A stretch of 64,000 bases of DNA from Nonomuraea fuscirosea (GTDB lineage Bacteria > Actinomycetota > Actinomycetes > Streptosporangiales > Streptosporangiaceae). The stretch is from contig NZ_PVNG01000005.1 of assembly GCF_003001935.1 (NCBI RefSeq), forward strand, positions 310,001-374,000. Reading direction: 5' to 3'. The translations under genes and the position numbers were made by a program. Under the pieces are notes generated by a model. That model saw only the letters and a program-made list of their open reading frames with translations. It was not told the origin of the DNA and did no database searches. Every line of letters begins with the position of its first letter. Positions within the stretch are counted from its first letter, which is position 1. This document shows, in pieces, positions 16,768-24,752 of this stretch.

Positions 16768-19649
16768 CCATCGACGCCATTCGTACAGAGATCAAGGCTC
16801 TTGTGTTCGACCACGACGCCGAGGGGCTGGCCGGGCGATTAGCGCGGCTCACCGACGCGGAGCGGGCCGCTGTCGCCGCCGACGCGCGCGGTCTGCTCGC
16901 CGAGCTCCGTACCGACTGGGATGCCGGCTGGGGAGTCGGCGGGCTGGTCGTCGGCGCGGCCGAGGTGATGATGATGGTGGGCGCGGCGACCCTGCCGGGT
17001 CCGGCCGGGGCGGCCACCTGGCTGACGCGGCGCGACCTCAACCCCCGCTGGTCCGACGCGCCGAACCCGCACCGGCTGGTGCGCGCGATCTCCGGTCGCC
17101 CGGCGTCTTGGCGTGCCGATCTAGCGGTACGGCTGGCGCGCCGCGTCCGCCGTACCGACGACCGGTTCGTGCCACTGGCCCTGGCGCTGCTGCGTGACGC
17201 CGGGGTCACCCCGCCCGACCACGAACCCCTGGTGGCGGCCTGGCTGTCGGCGACGGTCCTGGCCGAAGACCCGCTGACCCCTCACCTGCTGCCGAAGATC
17301 TTCGAGGCCACCGGCGCGGGCCGGGCCCTGTCCGCCGAGACGCTCACCCCGCAGCCGTCCCACTGGCTCGCCCTGACCGCCCGCACGCTGCCGCGCGAGC
17401 AGATCATCGTCGGCTGCGTGGGCCGGTTCCTGCGCGGCGGCGACGGGCGGGACCTGCGTTTCTTCGTCCGGCTGCACACGTTCGTCGCACCTACGCCGCA
17501 GGAGTCTGCCGGGCGGCTGCGCGACTACCTGCGGCTGCTGCCCGTCGCGCCCGGCCAGGTGGCCGAGCTGGCCTGGCGGCAGGTGCGCGGGGCGCGGCTC
17601 GATCCCGCGGACGTGGCCGAGGCCATCGAGGCGATGACCTTCCGCCAGGAGACCGGGCTCGCCGTGAAGGGCCTGACCTGGCTCGACCGTCATCTCGGCC
17701 GCCATCCGGAACGGGTGTCCGACCACGTCACCGCGCTGACCCACGCCTACGGGCACGCCTCGCACGAGGTACGCGACCGCGCGGTCACCCTCACCCTCAA
17801 GCACGCCGCCCATCTCACTGACACGGCCCCGATCCTGGAGGCGGCCGACCTGCTCCCCTCCGCCTCGGCCCGGCAGCTCTTCGAGCGCTTCACCGAGGAC
17901 TGGAGCGGCGACTTCACCCCCGGCCGCCTGCCCGAGGCCACCGTCCCCGGCCCGTTCCCCGGGTCAGGTCCGGCGAGCGGTCCGCTGGAGGTGGGCGACT
18001 GGGTCGGGGTCGAGGCGTGGCTGGCGGCGGTCACGCGGCAGGCGCACGCGGACCGGGACGCTCTGAAGCAGACGCTGGCCCGGCGGTTCGGCGAAGAGCT
18101 GCGGCCGGTGCTCTACGACATGCCGGCGTGGCGCTCGCCTCGTGACTGGTGCACCGCGCTGGCCAGGGAACTCGTCAACCCCGGCGAGGATCCGGGCCCG
18201 CCGGACGCACGTCCGCCGAGGCGGCGCTCCTCGTCGCGCGGGACGACGTCCGAGGGAGGGCGCGCCTCTACGCGGGGGACGACGTCCGACGAGCGGCAGG
18301 CTTCGTCCTGGGCTACGTCGTCCGGGGAGCGGCGGTCCGGGGCGGAGGAACCGGGTGATCTCGGGCAAGCCCTGTACGACAGCATGATGAACGTCGCGGC
18401 CACGGCGTACCAGCTGTTCCCCGGCCTGCGCACGATCTTCCCGCTGCACGAGATGCCCGACTCCTTCCAGGAGGAGTTCCTGCGGACGACCGATCTCCGG
18501 ACGGATCCGCCCGAACCGGAGGCCCCACCTGAGGACCTCTACGACCCGCGGACCCGGCCCGCACCCGCCCCCTGGAACCGTCTCCCCTCGCCGCGGCGGT
18601 GCGCCGGCCCCGACCTCTTCCTGCTGTCGCGCCTCGACGAGCTGCTGCGCGCGGCCAAGGCCGGCACTCTGCCCCCGGTCCTGCTGGCCACCCCCACCCG
18701 TGCCGACGGCCACCTCGATCCGGAGACCCTGCTCGATCGCCTGATCGAATGCGCGGCGGCCGGGCGCGAGCCGCTGCCGCTGGACCTGCAGCAGGCCTTG
18801 TTGCGCGTCCCGCCCGGCCCCTCCCCCGATCTGGCCGAACGCGCGAGAGCCATCGGGACGGCCGCCGCCGCGACGGTCGCCCACTGGTTCGGGCGCGGCG
18901 CGCTCCCGTCCCCGCGGGTGGAGCTGACCTGGACCCTCCGCCCTGGCTCCTACGGCGATCAGGCCCTCGACCAAGACGCCAAGGTGAGCTGGGAGCCGAT
19001 CCCGCCCACGGGTCTCGCCCACCTCGACACCCTGCTGACGGCGCCCGAGACGATCTCGTTCCGGCGCGGGTCACGGGAGTTCTGGCCGGGGATGACGCCC
19101 CATCACCGGGAGCTGGCGGCGGCGCACCTGGCGGTCGGCCTGATCGACGGGTTCCACCAGCCCCAGCTCACGATCGACGACCTCAGCGCCCTGGCTCAGG
19201 CCGAAGGCACGTCAGGGCCGGCGACGGCGCTGATCCTGGCCTACTTCCTCACCCTGGAGGGCGACGAGGCGGTGCCCCCGCTGCTGCGGCTGGCGGCCGA
19301 GGGCGCGCTGCCCGCCGCCGAGACGGGCCGGCTGCTGGGGCTGCTGGACCGGCGTACGCGTCATGCGGCGGGGCCCGCGTTGCCCTCGCTGGAGCTGGCC
19401 GCCAGGCAGGGCGCGCACGAAGAGGTCTGGACGATCCTGTGTCACTTCCTGGCCGTCTTCCTCCCCGGGGAGGGCGAACGGGCCCAGCGCCCGCACACCG
19501 ACGCCGTCGTCCTGGCCACCACCATCGCCACGTGGGCCGGCGCACGGGGCGAGATCCCCGAGGTGGCCGCGTACGCGAAAAGGCGCGGTTCGACCTCGCT
19601 GACCAGGGCCTGCCGCGGCCTGCACCAGCTCCTGACCCGGCAGACCTGA
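16764..19649 (+). CDS. DUF6493-like large helical protein, copy 2
   Basis: A 961-residue paralogue of the preceding gene. Shared blocks include LTDAER near the N-terminus, DLAVRLARRVRRTDDR, and FLRGGDGRDLRFFVRLHTFVAPTP near residue 222, plus a common C-terminal TWAGARGEIPEV/TGARGEIPAV motif. The ATG at 16764 overlaps the stop of copy 1, so all three genes of the unit are coupled. Residues about 490-520 form a Ser/Thr/Arg-rich linker with three imperfect copies of an RGTTSxxR-like motif. This region corresponds in position to the TD-rich linker of copy 1, so linkers diverge while helical blocks are kept. The pair may form a heterodimer (inference). Confidence 0.75.
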   Translation: MTIDAIRTEIKALVFDHDAEGLAGRLARLTDAERAAVAADARGLLAELRTDWDAGWGVGGLVVGAAEVMMMVGAATLPGPAGAATWLTRRDLNPRWSDAPNPHRLVRAISGRPASWRADLAVRLARRVRRTDDRFVPLALALLRDAGVTPPDHEPLVAAWLSATVLAEDPLTPHLLPKIFEATGAGRALSAETLTPQPSHWLALTARTLPREQIIVGCVGRFLRGGDGRDLRFFVRLHTFVAPTPQESAGRLRDYLRLLPVAPGQVAELAWRQVRGARLDPADVAEAIEAMTFRQETGLAVKGLTWLDRHLGRHPERVSDHVTALTHAYGHASHEVRDRAVTLTLKHAAHLTDTAPILEAADLLPSASARQLFERFTEDWSGDFTPGRLPEATVPGPFPGSGPASGPLEVGDWVGVEAWLAAVTRQAHADRDALKQTLARRFGEELRPVLYDMPAWRSPRDWCTALARELVNPGEDPGPPDARPPRRRSSSRGTTSEGGRASTRGTTSDERQASSWATSSGERRSGAEEPGDLGQALYDSMMNVAATAYQLFPGLRTIFPLHEMPDSFQEEFLRTTDLRTDPPEPEAPPEDLYDPRTRPAPAPWNRLPSPRRCAGPDLFLLSRLDELLRAAKAGTLPPVLLATPTRADGHLDPETLLDRLIECAAAGREPLPLDLQQALLRVPPGPSPDLAERARAIGTAAAATVAHWFGRGALPSPRVELTWTLRPGSYGDQALDQDAKVSWEPIPPTGLAHLDTLLTAPETISFRRGSREFWPGMTPHHRELAAAHLAVGLIDGFHQPQLTIDDLSALAQAEGTSGPATALILAYFLTLEGDEAVPPLLRLAAEGALPAAETGRLLGLLDRRTRHAAGPALPSLELAARQGAHEEVWTILCHFLAVFLPGEGERAQRPHTDAVVLATTIATWAGARGEIPEVAAYAKRRGSTSLTRACRGLHQLLTRQT

Positions 19650-19665
19650 CCGGCTCGGCTGGCGC

Positions 19666-19699
19666 GGTAGGGGGCCGGCGGTTCTGTCCGCCCCCTACC
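19666..19699. terminator. Bidirectional hairpin between convergent genes
   Basis: GGTAGGGGGC at 19666-19675 pairs perfectly with GCCCCCTACC at 19690-19699 (10-bp stem, 14-nt loop). It lies just after the DUF6493 copy 2 stop and overlaps the stop codon of the convergent XRE gene. There is no T-tract. Confidence 0.6.
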
Positions 19700-20579
19700 G
19701 TCCTGGTGGCGGGGTCGGGGTCGCCGGGTCGGTGCCCGGTCTGGTCAGGGTCCAGCTCGCGAGCAGGTTGAGGGCTTCGCGGGACGCCGTGCCCGGCTCG
19801 GTGGTGTAGACGAACATGGTCTGGTCGTTGTCGCCCGGCATGGTGAAGGTCTCGAACTCGACGGTCAGCTCGCCGACGACGGGATGGCGCAGGGTCTTGC
19901 TGCCGAACGTGCGCTGGTAGACGCCGTGCTCGGCCCACCAGGCGCGGAACTCCCCGCTGCGCTCAGACAGGGTCGCGAGCAGGTCGCGGGCCAGCGGGTC
20001 GTCGGGGTTGGCGCCCAGGTCGAGGCGGAGGCTCTCGACGCAGTTGCGCGCGTGCTCCTCCCAGTCGACGAACAGGTCCCGCGTGGCCGGGTCGAGGAAC
20101 ATCCAGCGCGCGTAGCTCCGCTCCCTGGGCGGCATCGCGTCGAAGTCGGTGAACAGCGCGCGGGCCAGCCGGTTCGCCGCCAGCACGTCCGTGCGCCGGC
20201 CCAGGATGAGCGCCGGGTTGCCGTCGAGGCTGTCGAGCAGCTGGTAGAGCCCCGGTCGTACCCGCTGGACGCTCGGCGCGCGCCGGCGCGTGGTGCGCGT
20301 CGTCGCGCCGAACAGCTCGCGAAGGTACGTCCGGCCCGCGTCGTCGAGGTCGAGCGCGTTAGCGACGGCGTCGATCACCTGGTCCGACGGCGTGATCCGT
20401 CGCCCCTGCTCCAGCCGCGTGTAGTAGTCGGTGGAGACGCCGGCCAGCAGCGCGACCTCCTCGCGGCGCAGCCCGGGAACGCGCCTGATCCGGTCGTCGG
20501 GCGGCAGCCCGGCCCGTGCCGGATCCACCTTGCTCCGGGCGCGACGCAGGAAGTCGGCCAGCTCACGATTGACGCTCAT
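19695..20579 (-). CDS. XRE-family regulator with MmyB-like ligand domain
   Basis: A 294-residue transcription factor. Residues 1-85 form a Cro/C1 helix-turn-helix (VPGLRREEVALLAGVSTDYYTRLEQGRRI). The C-terminal half has the MmyB-like pattern GLYQLLDSLDGNPALILGRRTDVLAANRLARALF and DPATRDLFVDWEEHARNCVESLRLDLG, a PAS-like pocket thought to bind a fatty acid or similar ligand. In actinomycetes these regulators usually repress an adjacent divergent oxidoreductase. Here the neighbour is a zinc alcohol dehydrogenase 140 bp away, a good candidate target. Confidence 0.92.
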   Translation of the reverse strand: MSVNRELADFLRRARSKVDPARAGLPPDDRIRRVPGLRREEVALLAGVSTDYYTRLEQGRRITPSDQVIDAVANALDLDDAGRTYLRELFGATTRTTRRRAPSVQRVRPGLYQLLDSLDGNPALILGRRTDVLAANRLARALFTDFDAMPPRERSYARWMFLDPATRDLFVDWEEHARNCVESLRLDLGANPDDPLARDLLATLSERSGEFRAWWAEHGVYQRTFGSKTLRHPVVGELTVEFETFTMPGDNDQTMFVYTTEPGTASREALNLLASWTLTRPGTDPATPTPPPGR

Positions 20580-20719
20580 GTCTCCATGGTGCCAAGCGGG
20601 CCGCCGTCGTGCCTGGGTCTGGGAGTCCTAGGTCGCGCAGGGCCGATGATGACCCTCAGACCGGCCTCTGACGAGGGGAAACTGGTGAGTGTCAGAACGA
20701 CAGAGCAGCGAGGTACATC

Positions 20720-21736
20720 ATGACCAAGATTCGTTCCGCCCAGGTGACCGAGGTCGGGGGCGGCTTCGATTTCGTCGACGTGGACCTGCCCGAGCCGGGG
20801 CGCGGTGAGGTCCGCGTCACCGTCGAGGCCGTCGGGGTCTGCCACACCGACCACTACTTCGTCAACGGCGGCTACCCCGTGGAGTGGCCGGCCGTGTTCG
20901 GGCACGAGATCGCCGGCCGCGTCGACGCCCTCGGCGCGGGCGTGACCGGCTGGAACGTCGGCGACCGCGTCGAGGTCGGCTGGTTCGGCGGCAACTGCGG
21001 GGCCTGCGACGCCTGCCGCGCGGGCGACTTCATCCACTGCGCCCAGGTCAAGGTGCCGGGCTGGCACTACGCCGGCGGATACGCGGACGCCACCGTCGTC
21101 CCGGCCACGGCGCTGGCCCGGATCCCCGAGGGGTTCTCGGCGGTCGACGCCGCGCCCATGGGCTGCGCGGGCGTGGCGACCTTCAACTCGCTGCGCCGCA
21201 GCTCGGCGCGTGCCGGCGACCTGGTCGCGGTGCTCGGCATCGGCGGGCTCGGCCACCTGGGCGTCCAGTTCGCCGCGAAGATGGGCTTCGAGGTGGTGGC
21301 GATCTCGCGCGGCACCGAGAAGGCCGACCTGGCCAAGCGGCTCGGCGCGCACCACTACATCGACTCCACAGCCACCGACCCGGCCCAGGCGCTGCAGGCT
21401 CTCGGCGGTGCGCAGGTCGTGCTGGCCACGGCCATGAGCTCCGCCGCGATGAGCGGGGCGATCGACGGGCTGAAGTACAACGGCGAACTGCTCGTGGTCG
21501 GCGCCACGCCTGAGCCGATCGAGGTCAGCCCGTTCCAGATCCTGCCGAGCACGAAGTCGGTGCACGGCCACCCGTCGGGGACCGCCAAGGACGTGGAGGA
21601 CACCCTGCGCTTCGCCGCGCTGACCGGCGTCCGGCCCATCACCGAGGAGCGGCCGCTGGAGCAGATCAACGAGGCGTACCAGCGGGTCGTGGACAACCAG
21701 GCCCGCTACCGCGTGGTGCTCACCACGGGAAACTGA
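20720..21736 (+). CDS. Zinc-dependent alcohol dehydrogenase
   Basis: A 338-residue medium-chain dehydrogenase that oxidises alcohols with NAD(P). Catalytic zinc ligands are visible as GVCHTDHY and GHE. The structural zinc site is the four-cysteine loop CGACDACRAGDFIHC. The Rossmann motif is LGIGGLGHLGVQFAAKMG. Full family length. It is divergent from the MmyB-type regulator at 19695, its probable repressor. The last 36 codon positions and the following 50 bp show an imperfect duplication of the 3' end (21701-21800). Confidence 0.93.
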   Translation: MTKIRSAQVTEVGGGFDFVDVDLPEPGRGEVRVTVEAVGVCHTDHYFVNGGYPVEWPAVFGHEIAGRVDALGAGVTGWNVGDRVEVGWFGGNCGACDACRAGDFIHCAQVKVPGWHYAGGYADATVVPATALARIPEGFSAVDAAPMGCAGVATFNSLRRSSARAGDLVAVLGIGGLGHLGVQFAAKMGFEVVAISRGTEKADLAKRLGAHHYIDSTATDPAQALQALGGAQVVLATAMSSAAMSGAIDGLKYNGELLVVGATPEPIEVSPFQILPSTKSVHGHPSGTAKDVEDTLRFAALTGVRPITEERPLEQINEAYQRVVDNQARYRVVLTTGN

Positions 21737-21800
21737 CCGGAACGCATCAGGCCCGCCACCGTCAGGTGCTCACCGCCGGAAACCGTTCCGAACACACCAG
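21701..21800 (+). repeat. Imperfect 50-bp tandem duplication of the dehydrogenase 3' end
   Basis: Bases 21701-21750 and 21751-21800 align with no gaps and 38 of 50 positions identical. The first copy encodes the last residues and stop of the dehydrogenase; the second lies beyond the stop and would continue ARHRQVLTAGN in frame. It sits between the gene and the IS607-type element. Confidence 0.7.
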
Positions 21801-21947
21801 ATCGGGCGGGCCCGGTGGCGCCGGGCCGGAACGTCCGGCGGGCACGGGCGTCCGCCCGGCCGGTTTGAAGATCGACGGGCCGGGTGGGGTGGTCAGCTGA
21901 TAGCGAATCATCAGTACTCCTCTGTCTTCGTCAGCGATGATCAGCGT

Positions 21948-22517
21948 ATGAAGCTCTCCGAATGGGCCCAGCGGAACGGCGTCCATTACCAGACCGCCTG
22001 GAAGTGGGCTCGGGACGGGACGATGCCGGTCCCGGTCGTCAAGACCGCGACCGGCCGATACCTGGTGCTCGAACAGCCCGCCGACAGGGATGGACGGGCC
22101 GTGGCGTACTGCCGGGTCTCGAGCGCCGACCAGAAGGCGGACCTCGAGCGGCAGGCGGGGCGTGTCGTCACCGCCGCGACCGGGATGGGACTGACCATCT
22201 CGGACGTGGTCACCGAGGTCGGGTCCGGGCTGAACGGCCGACGGCCGAAACTGGCCCGGCTGCTGCGCGATGCGTCCGTTTCGGTGATCGTGGTCGAGCA
22301 CCGCGACCGCCTGGCCCGGTTTGGCCTGGAGCATCTGTCGGCCGCGCTCGGGGCGAGCGGGCGGCGCATTGTCGTGATCGACGACGCCGAGGTGGAAGAC
22401 GATCTGGTGCGGGACATGACCGAGGTCCTCACCTCGTTCTGCGCCCGCCTGTACGGGCGGCGCTCGGCTTCCCGCCGCGCCAAAGCCGCTCTGCGCGCCG
22501 CCCGGGAGGTCGCGTGA
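21948..22517 (+). CDS. tnpA: IS607-family serine recombinase TnpA
   Basis: A 189-residue transposase. Residues 1-45 are a MerR-like DNA-binding helix-turn-helix (LSEWAQRNGVHYQTAWKWARDG). Residues about 50-180 form the serine resolvase domain with the catalytic YCRVSSADQKADLERQ motif (Ser58/Ser59). Later resolvase motifs VVEHRDRLARFG and FCARLYGRRSASRRA follow. The N-terminal position of the HTH is typical of IS607 rather than of resolvases. Its TGA overlaps the GTG of tnpB (GTGA). It would cut and join DNA through a phosphoserine bond, usually with little target specificity. Confidence 0.93.
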   Translation: MKLSEWAQRNGVHYQTAWKWARDGTMPVPVVKTATGRYLVLEQPADRDGRAVAYCRVSSADQKADLERQAGRVVTAATGMGLTISDVVTEVGSGLNGRRPKLARLLRDASVSVIVVEHRDRLARFGLEHLSAALGASGRRIVVIDDAEVEDDLVRDMTEVLTSFCARLYGRRSASRRAKAALRAAREVA

Positions 22518-23734
22518 GCGACCGCCAGGGATTGCGCCTGGAGTTGGCTCCGACGCTCGAGCAGCGAGCCCGGCTCGGCCGGCATGCGGGGCTGTCGCGG
22601 GTGGTGGAGAACTTCTGCCTCGAGAAGGTAAAGGCCGCGCTCGAGCAGCGCGAGGCAGAGAAGACCTACGGCGTCCCCGACAAGGACTTGACGCCCGTGC
22701 CGTGGTCCGCCCCCGCACTCGAGAGGCTGTGGCGCCTCGAGCACCGCGACCGCTACCCGTGGTTCACCGAAGAGGGCCTGTCCTCGAGAGTGCCGAAAGA
22801 GGCGTGCCGGGTCCGGGCGGCCGGGTTCAAGAACTTCTTCGACTCCAGGTCCGGGAAAAGGAAGGGCCGCAAGATCGGCTTCCCGGACTGGCGCAAGCGC
22901 AAGCACGGCTCGAGGTTCCGCTACGACGCCGACCGCGCCCGGCCCGAGTCCCCTCGAATCATCCGCCTGCCCGGTGTCGGCAAGGTGCGCACACTCGAGG
23001 ACATGTCGTGGCTGACCGACCGCATCGCGGACGGTCGTGCTCGAGTGGTCGGCTCCACCGTCCGGGAGCAGGCGGGCCGCTGGTGGGTGTCGTTCCAACT
23101 CCAGATCGACCGGACCGGCATCAACGAAAAGCGCGCGGTCTCGAGTGATGCGCCGGCGTGCGGGATCGACGTCGGGGTGAAGACGTTCGCCACCATCGTG
23201 GACGACGACGGCACCGTCACCGAACTGCACGCCCCCAAGCCACTCAAGGCCGCACTGCGGAAGCTGCGCAAGGCGGGCAAGGCGGTCTCGAGGAAGAAGT
23301 CCGGCTCGAGTAACCGGGCCAAGGCCGTCAAGCGGCTGGCCAGGGTTCATCTCGAGGTGGCCCATCGGCGGGCCGACTTTCTGCACAAGACGACGACGAT
23401 GCTCGCGAGATCCAAGCGGGCCATCGCCGTCGAGACCCTGAATGTGACCGGCATGGTCGCCAACCGGCGACTCGCCCGCGCGATCTCCGATCTCGCCTTC
23501 GGCGAGTTCTTCCGCCAACTCGAGTACAAGACCCGCTGGTACGGCTCGAGCGTGTGGGCGGCCGACCGCTGGTTCCCGTCCTCGAGTCTGTGTGGCGGCT
23601 GCGGTGCCATCAACCGGGACCTCACGCTCGCTGACCGGGCGTGGAAGTGCGGGTGCGGTCTCGAGCACGATCGGGACGTCAACGCCGCCCGCAATCTGCT
23701 CAACGCGATGACGCTCGAGCAGAGCGCGGCCTAG
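22514..23734 (+). CDS. tnpB: TnpB, RNA-guided nuclease of the IS607 element
   Basis: A 406-residue TnpB (OrfB/Cas12 ancestor). The RuvC-like catalytic residues are all present: Asp219 in GIDVGVKTFA, Glu307 in AIAVETLNV and Asp388 in DRDVNAARN. A zinc ribbon with Cys360, Cys363, Cys379 and Cys381 lies between the last two. The GTG at 22514 overlaps the tnpA stop and is preceded by GGGAGG. In studied elements TnpB uses an RNA from the transposon right end to cut DNA at empty donor sites. The gene has 18 CTCGAG hexamers in all three codon phases, unlike its neighbours. It appears capable of activity. Confidence 0.93.
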   Translation: MSDRQGLRLELAPTLEQRARLGRHAGLSRVVENFCLEKVKAALEQREAEKTYGVPDKDLTPVPWSAPALERLWRLEHRDRYPWFTEEGLSSRVPKEACRVRAAGFKNFFDSRSGKRKGRKIGFPDWRKRKHGSRFRYDADRARPESPRIIRLPGVGKVRTLEDMSWLTDRIADGRARVVGSTVREQAGRWWVSFQLQIDRTGINEKRAVSSDAPACGIDVGVKTFATIVDDDGTVTELHAPKPLKAALRKLRKAGKAVSRKKSGSSNRAKAVKRLARVHLEVAHRRADFLHKTTTMLARSKRAIAVETLNVTGMVANRRLARAISDLAFGEFFRQLEYKTRWYGSSVWAADRWFPSSSLCGGCGAINRDLTLADRAWKCGCGLEHDRDVNAARNLLNAMTLEQSAA

Positions 23735-23826
23735 TTCCACGTCGCCGGGCAGTTCCCCGTAGACGCTAAACGCCTGTGGAGGCGACGTAAGACCAGGCTC
23801 CGGCCTGGCAGATGCCAGCGAATCAG
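23735..23826 (+). ncRNA. Candidate omega-RNA scaffold at the IS right end
   Basis: The stretch after tnpB can fold. ACGTCGCC (23739-23746) pairs with GGCGACGT (23781-23788), CCAGGC with GCCTGG at 23793-23808 (4-nt loop), and CTGGC with GCCAG at 23805-23818; the last two are alternatives. TnpB guide RNAs are normally made from exactly this position and extend into flanking DNA as guide. Expression is not shown and the 3' boundary is a guess. Confidence 0.45.
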
Positions 23827-23892
23827 GCAAGAGGATCACTGAGATTCTCCGAACGGCGAGTAGGCTGTGCCGCGACCGCGAAGGAGCCGCGC

Positions 23893-24357
23893 ATGACCGC
23901 CGACCCGACGATGGCCCGGATCGCCCAGGGCGTGGAGCTGAACCACCAGCAGGGCCGGCGTGACGACGCCCGTGAGTTGTTCGCGCGGATCTGGGACGAC
24001 ATCGGCGGCGAGCAGGGCGACCCGCTGCACGTCTGCGTCCTCGCCCACTCGATGGCCGACGTGCAGGACGACGTGGGCGAGGAGCTGATGTGGGATCTGC
24101 GGGCCCTCGCCGCCGTCGGCTCGATCACGGACGAGCGGGTGGCCCAGGCCGGGGTCCCGCTGTCGGTGGCCGGTCTGTACCCGTCGTTGCACCTCAACCT
24201 GACCGAGTGCTACCGCAAGCTGGGCGATCTCGACCGCGCCCGTGAGCATCTGCGGCAGGCGCGGGACGGGATCGGCGCGCTCGGCGACGACGACTACGGC
24301 CGGCTCATCAAGGGCGGCCTGGAGCAACTGGCCGCCCAACTGGACGAGACCGTCTGA
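23893..24357 (+). CDS. TPR-like helical protein, function unknown
   Basis: A 154-residue protein starting at the ATG after AAGGAG with a six-base gap. Earlier in-frame starts lie inside the IS end region. It contains two helix-turn-helix repeat units resembling tetratricopeptide repeats (GVELNHQQGRRDDARELFARIWDDIGG and LNLTECYRKLGDLDRAREHLRQAR). These give a likely protein-binding role. It is a common actinomycete family without assigned function. It lies between the IS element and the first small-peptide locus, without clear link to either. Confidence 0.75.
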   Translation: MTADPTMARIAQGVELNHQQGRRDDARELFARIWDDIGGEQGDPLHVCVLAHSMADVQDDVGEELMWDLRALAAVGSITDERVAQAGVPLSVAGLYPSLHLNLTECYRKLGDLDRAREHLRQARDGIGALGDDDYGRLIKGGLEQLAAQLDETV

Positions 24358-24447
24358 CCGCGAGCCTGGGCGGGCAGGCGGCCGGCCCCGCGGAGGAGGC
24401 CTCACTCAGCGCTGAGCCGCCTGTCACTTCGGCGGCTGTCGTCCGAA

Positions 24448-24494
24448 AAATACGGCATTGACGTCCATATCACGCGAGTGTCAGGATCTTGCCC
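24448..24494 (+). promoter_or_regulatory. Shared upstream motif, copy 1
   Basis: AAATACGGC (24448-24456) is followed 20 bp later by AGTGTCAGGATCTTGCCC (24477-24494). Nearly the same pair occurs at 27561-27599 before the STAND-WD40 gene. It lies about 100 bp upstream of the 28-residue peptide gene, so it may be a promoter or activator site. Confidence 0.45.
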
Positions 24495-24593
24495 ACAAGA
24501 GTGGCGAGTGGGACTCACGTTGTTGCGCGTGTCCTTCGCCGGTCGTCGTTCGGGGAGTCTCCCCGGCTTGAGGTCGAGAGCGAGGAGATGTCG

Positions 24594-24680
24594 ATGGAGA
24601 AGAAGAAGAAGCTCGAAGTCAAGATCAGGAAGCTCGAGAAGATCGAGACCACCATCAACCGCGGCGGACAGAGCGGTTGA
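24594..24680 (+). CDS. Short lysine-rich peptide, candidate RiPP precursor
   Basis: A 28-residue peptide, MEKKKKLEVKIRKLEKIETT followed by INRGGQSG. The ATG at 24594 is chosen because GAGGAG ends six bases upstream; an in-frame ATG two codons earlier abuts that site. The first 20 residues are a charged, probably helical leader-like segment. The eight-residue tail is short and polar and has no Cys. It is followed by a strong hairpin and then by a ThiF-like enzyme and an M50-like membrane protease. That order (precursor, attenuator, modifying enzyme, protease) is typical of ribosomal peptide natural products. The modification and product are unknown. It could instead be a small regulatory peptide. 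Confidence 0.65.
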   Translation: MEKKKKLEVKIRKLEKIETTINRGGQSG

Positions 24681-24692
24681 CCTACTGACCTA

Positions 24693-24725
24693 CGGAACCG
24701 GCCGGATCTTGTCCGGCCGGTTCCG
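24693..24725 (+). terminator. Strong hairpin between peptide and ThiF genes
   Basis: A perfect 14-bp stem (CGGAACCGGCCGGA with its complement) closes a 5-nt loop and is followed by CTTTT. It would stop most transcripts after the peptide gene and let some through, giving more peptide than enzyme. Confidence 0.85.
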
Positions 24726-24752
24726 CTTTTCCTGCGAAGAAGGAGGTGACGA

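Larger units (their letters stand above)
21902..23826 (+). mobile_element. IS607-family insertion sequence (tnpA + tnpB)
   Basis: The element holds an overlapping serine-recombinase gene and a TnpB gene, the hallmark of IS607. Such elements have no terminal inverted repeats, so the ends are uncertain. I set the limits by a 9-bp direct match, AGCGAATCA, at 21902-21910 and 23817-23825. This match may mark the ends or the target, or be coincidence. Upstream of tnpA are two direct TCAGCG copies (21931, 21941), possible recombinase sites. Both proteins look intact. The DNA is unusual in carrying CTCGAG about 20 times. Confidence 0.8.
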
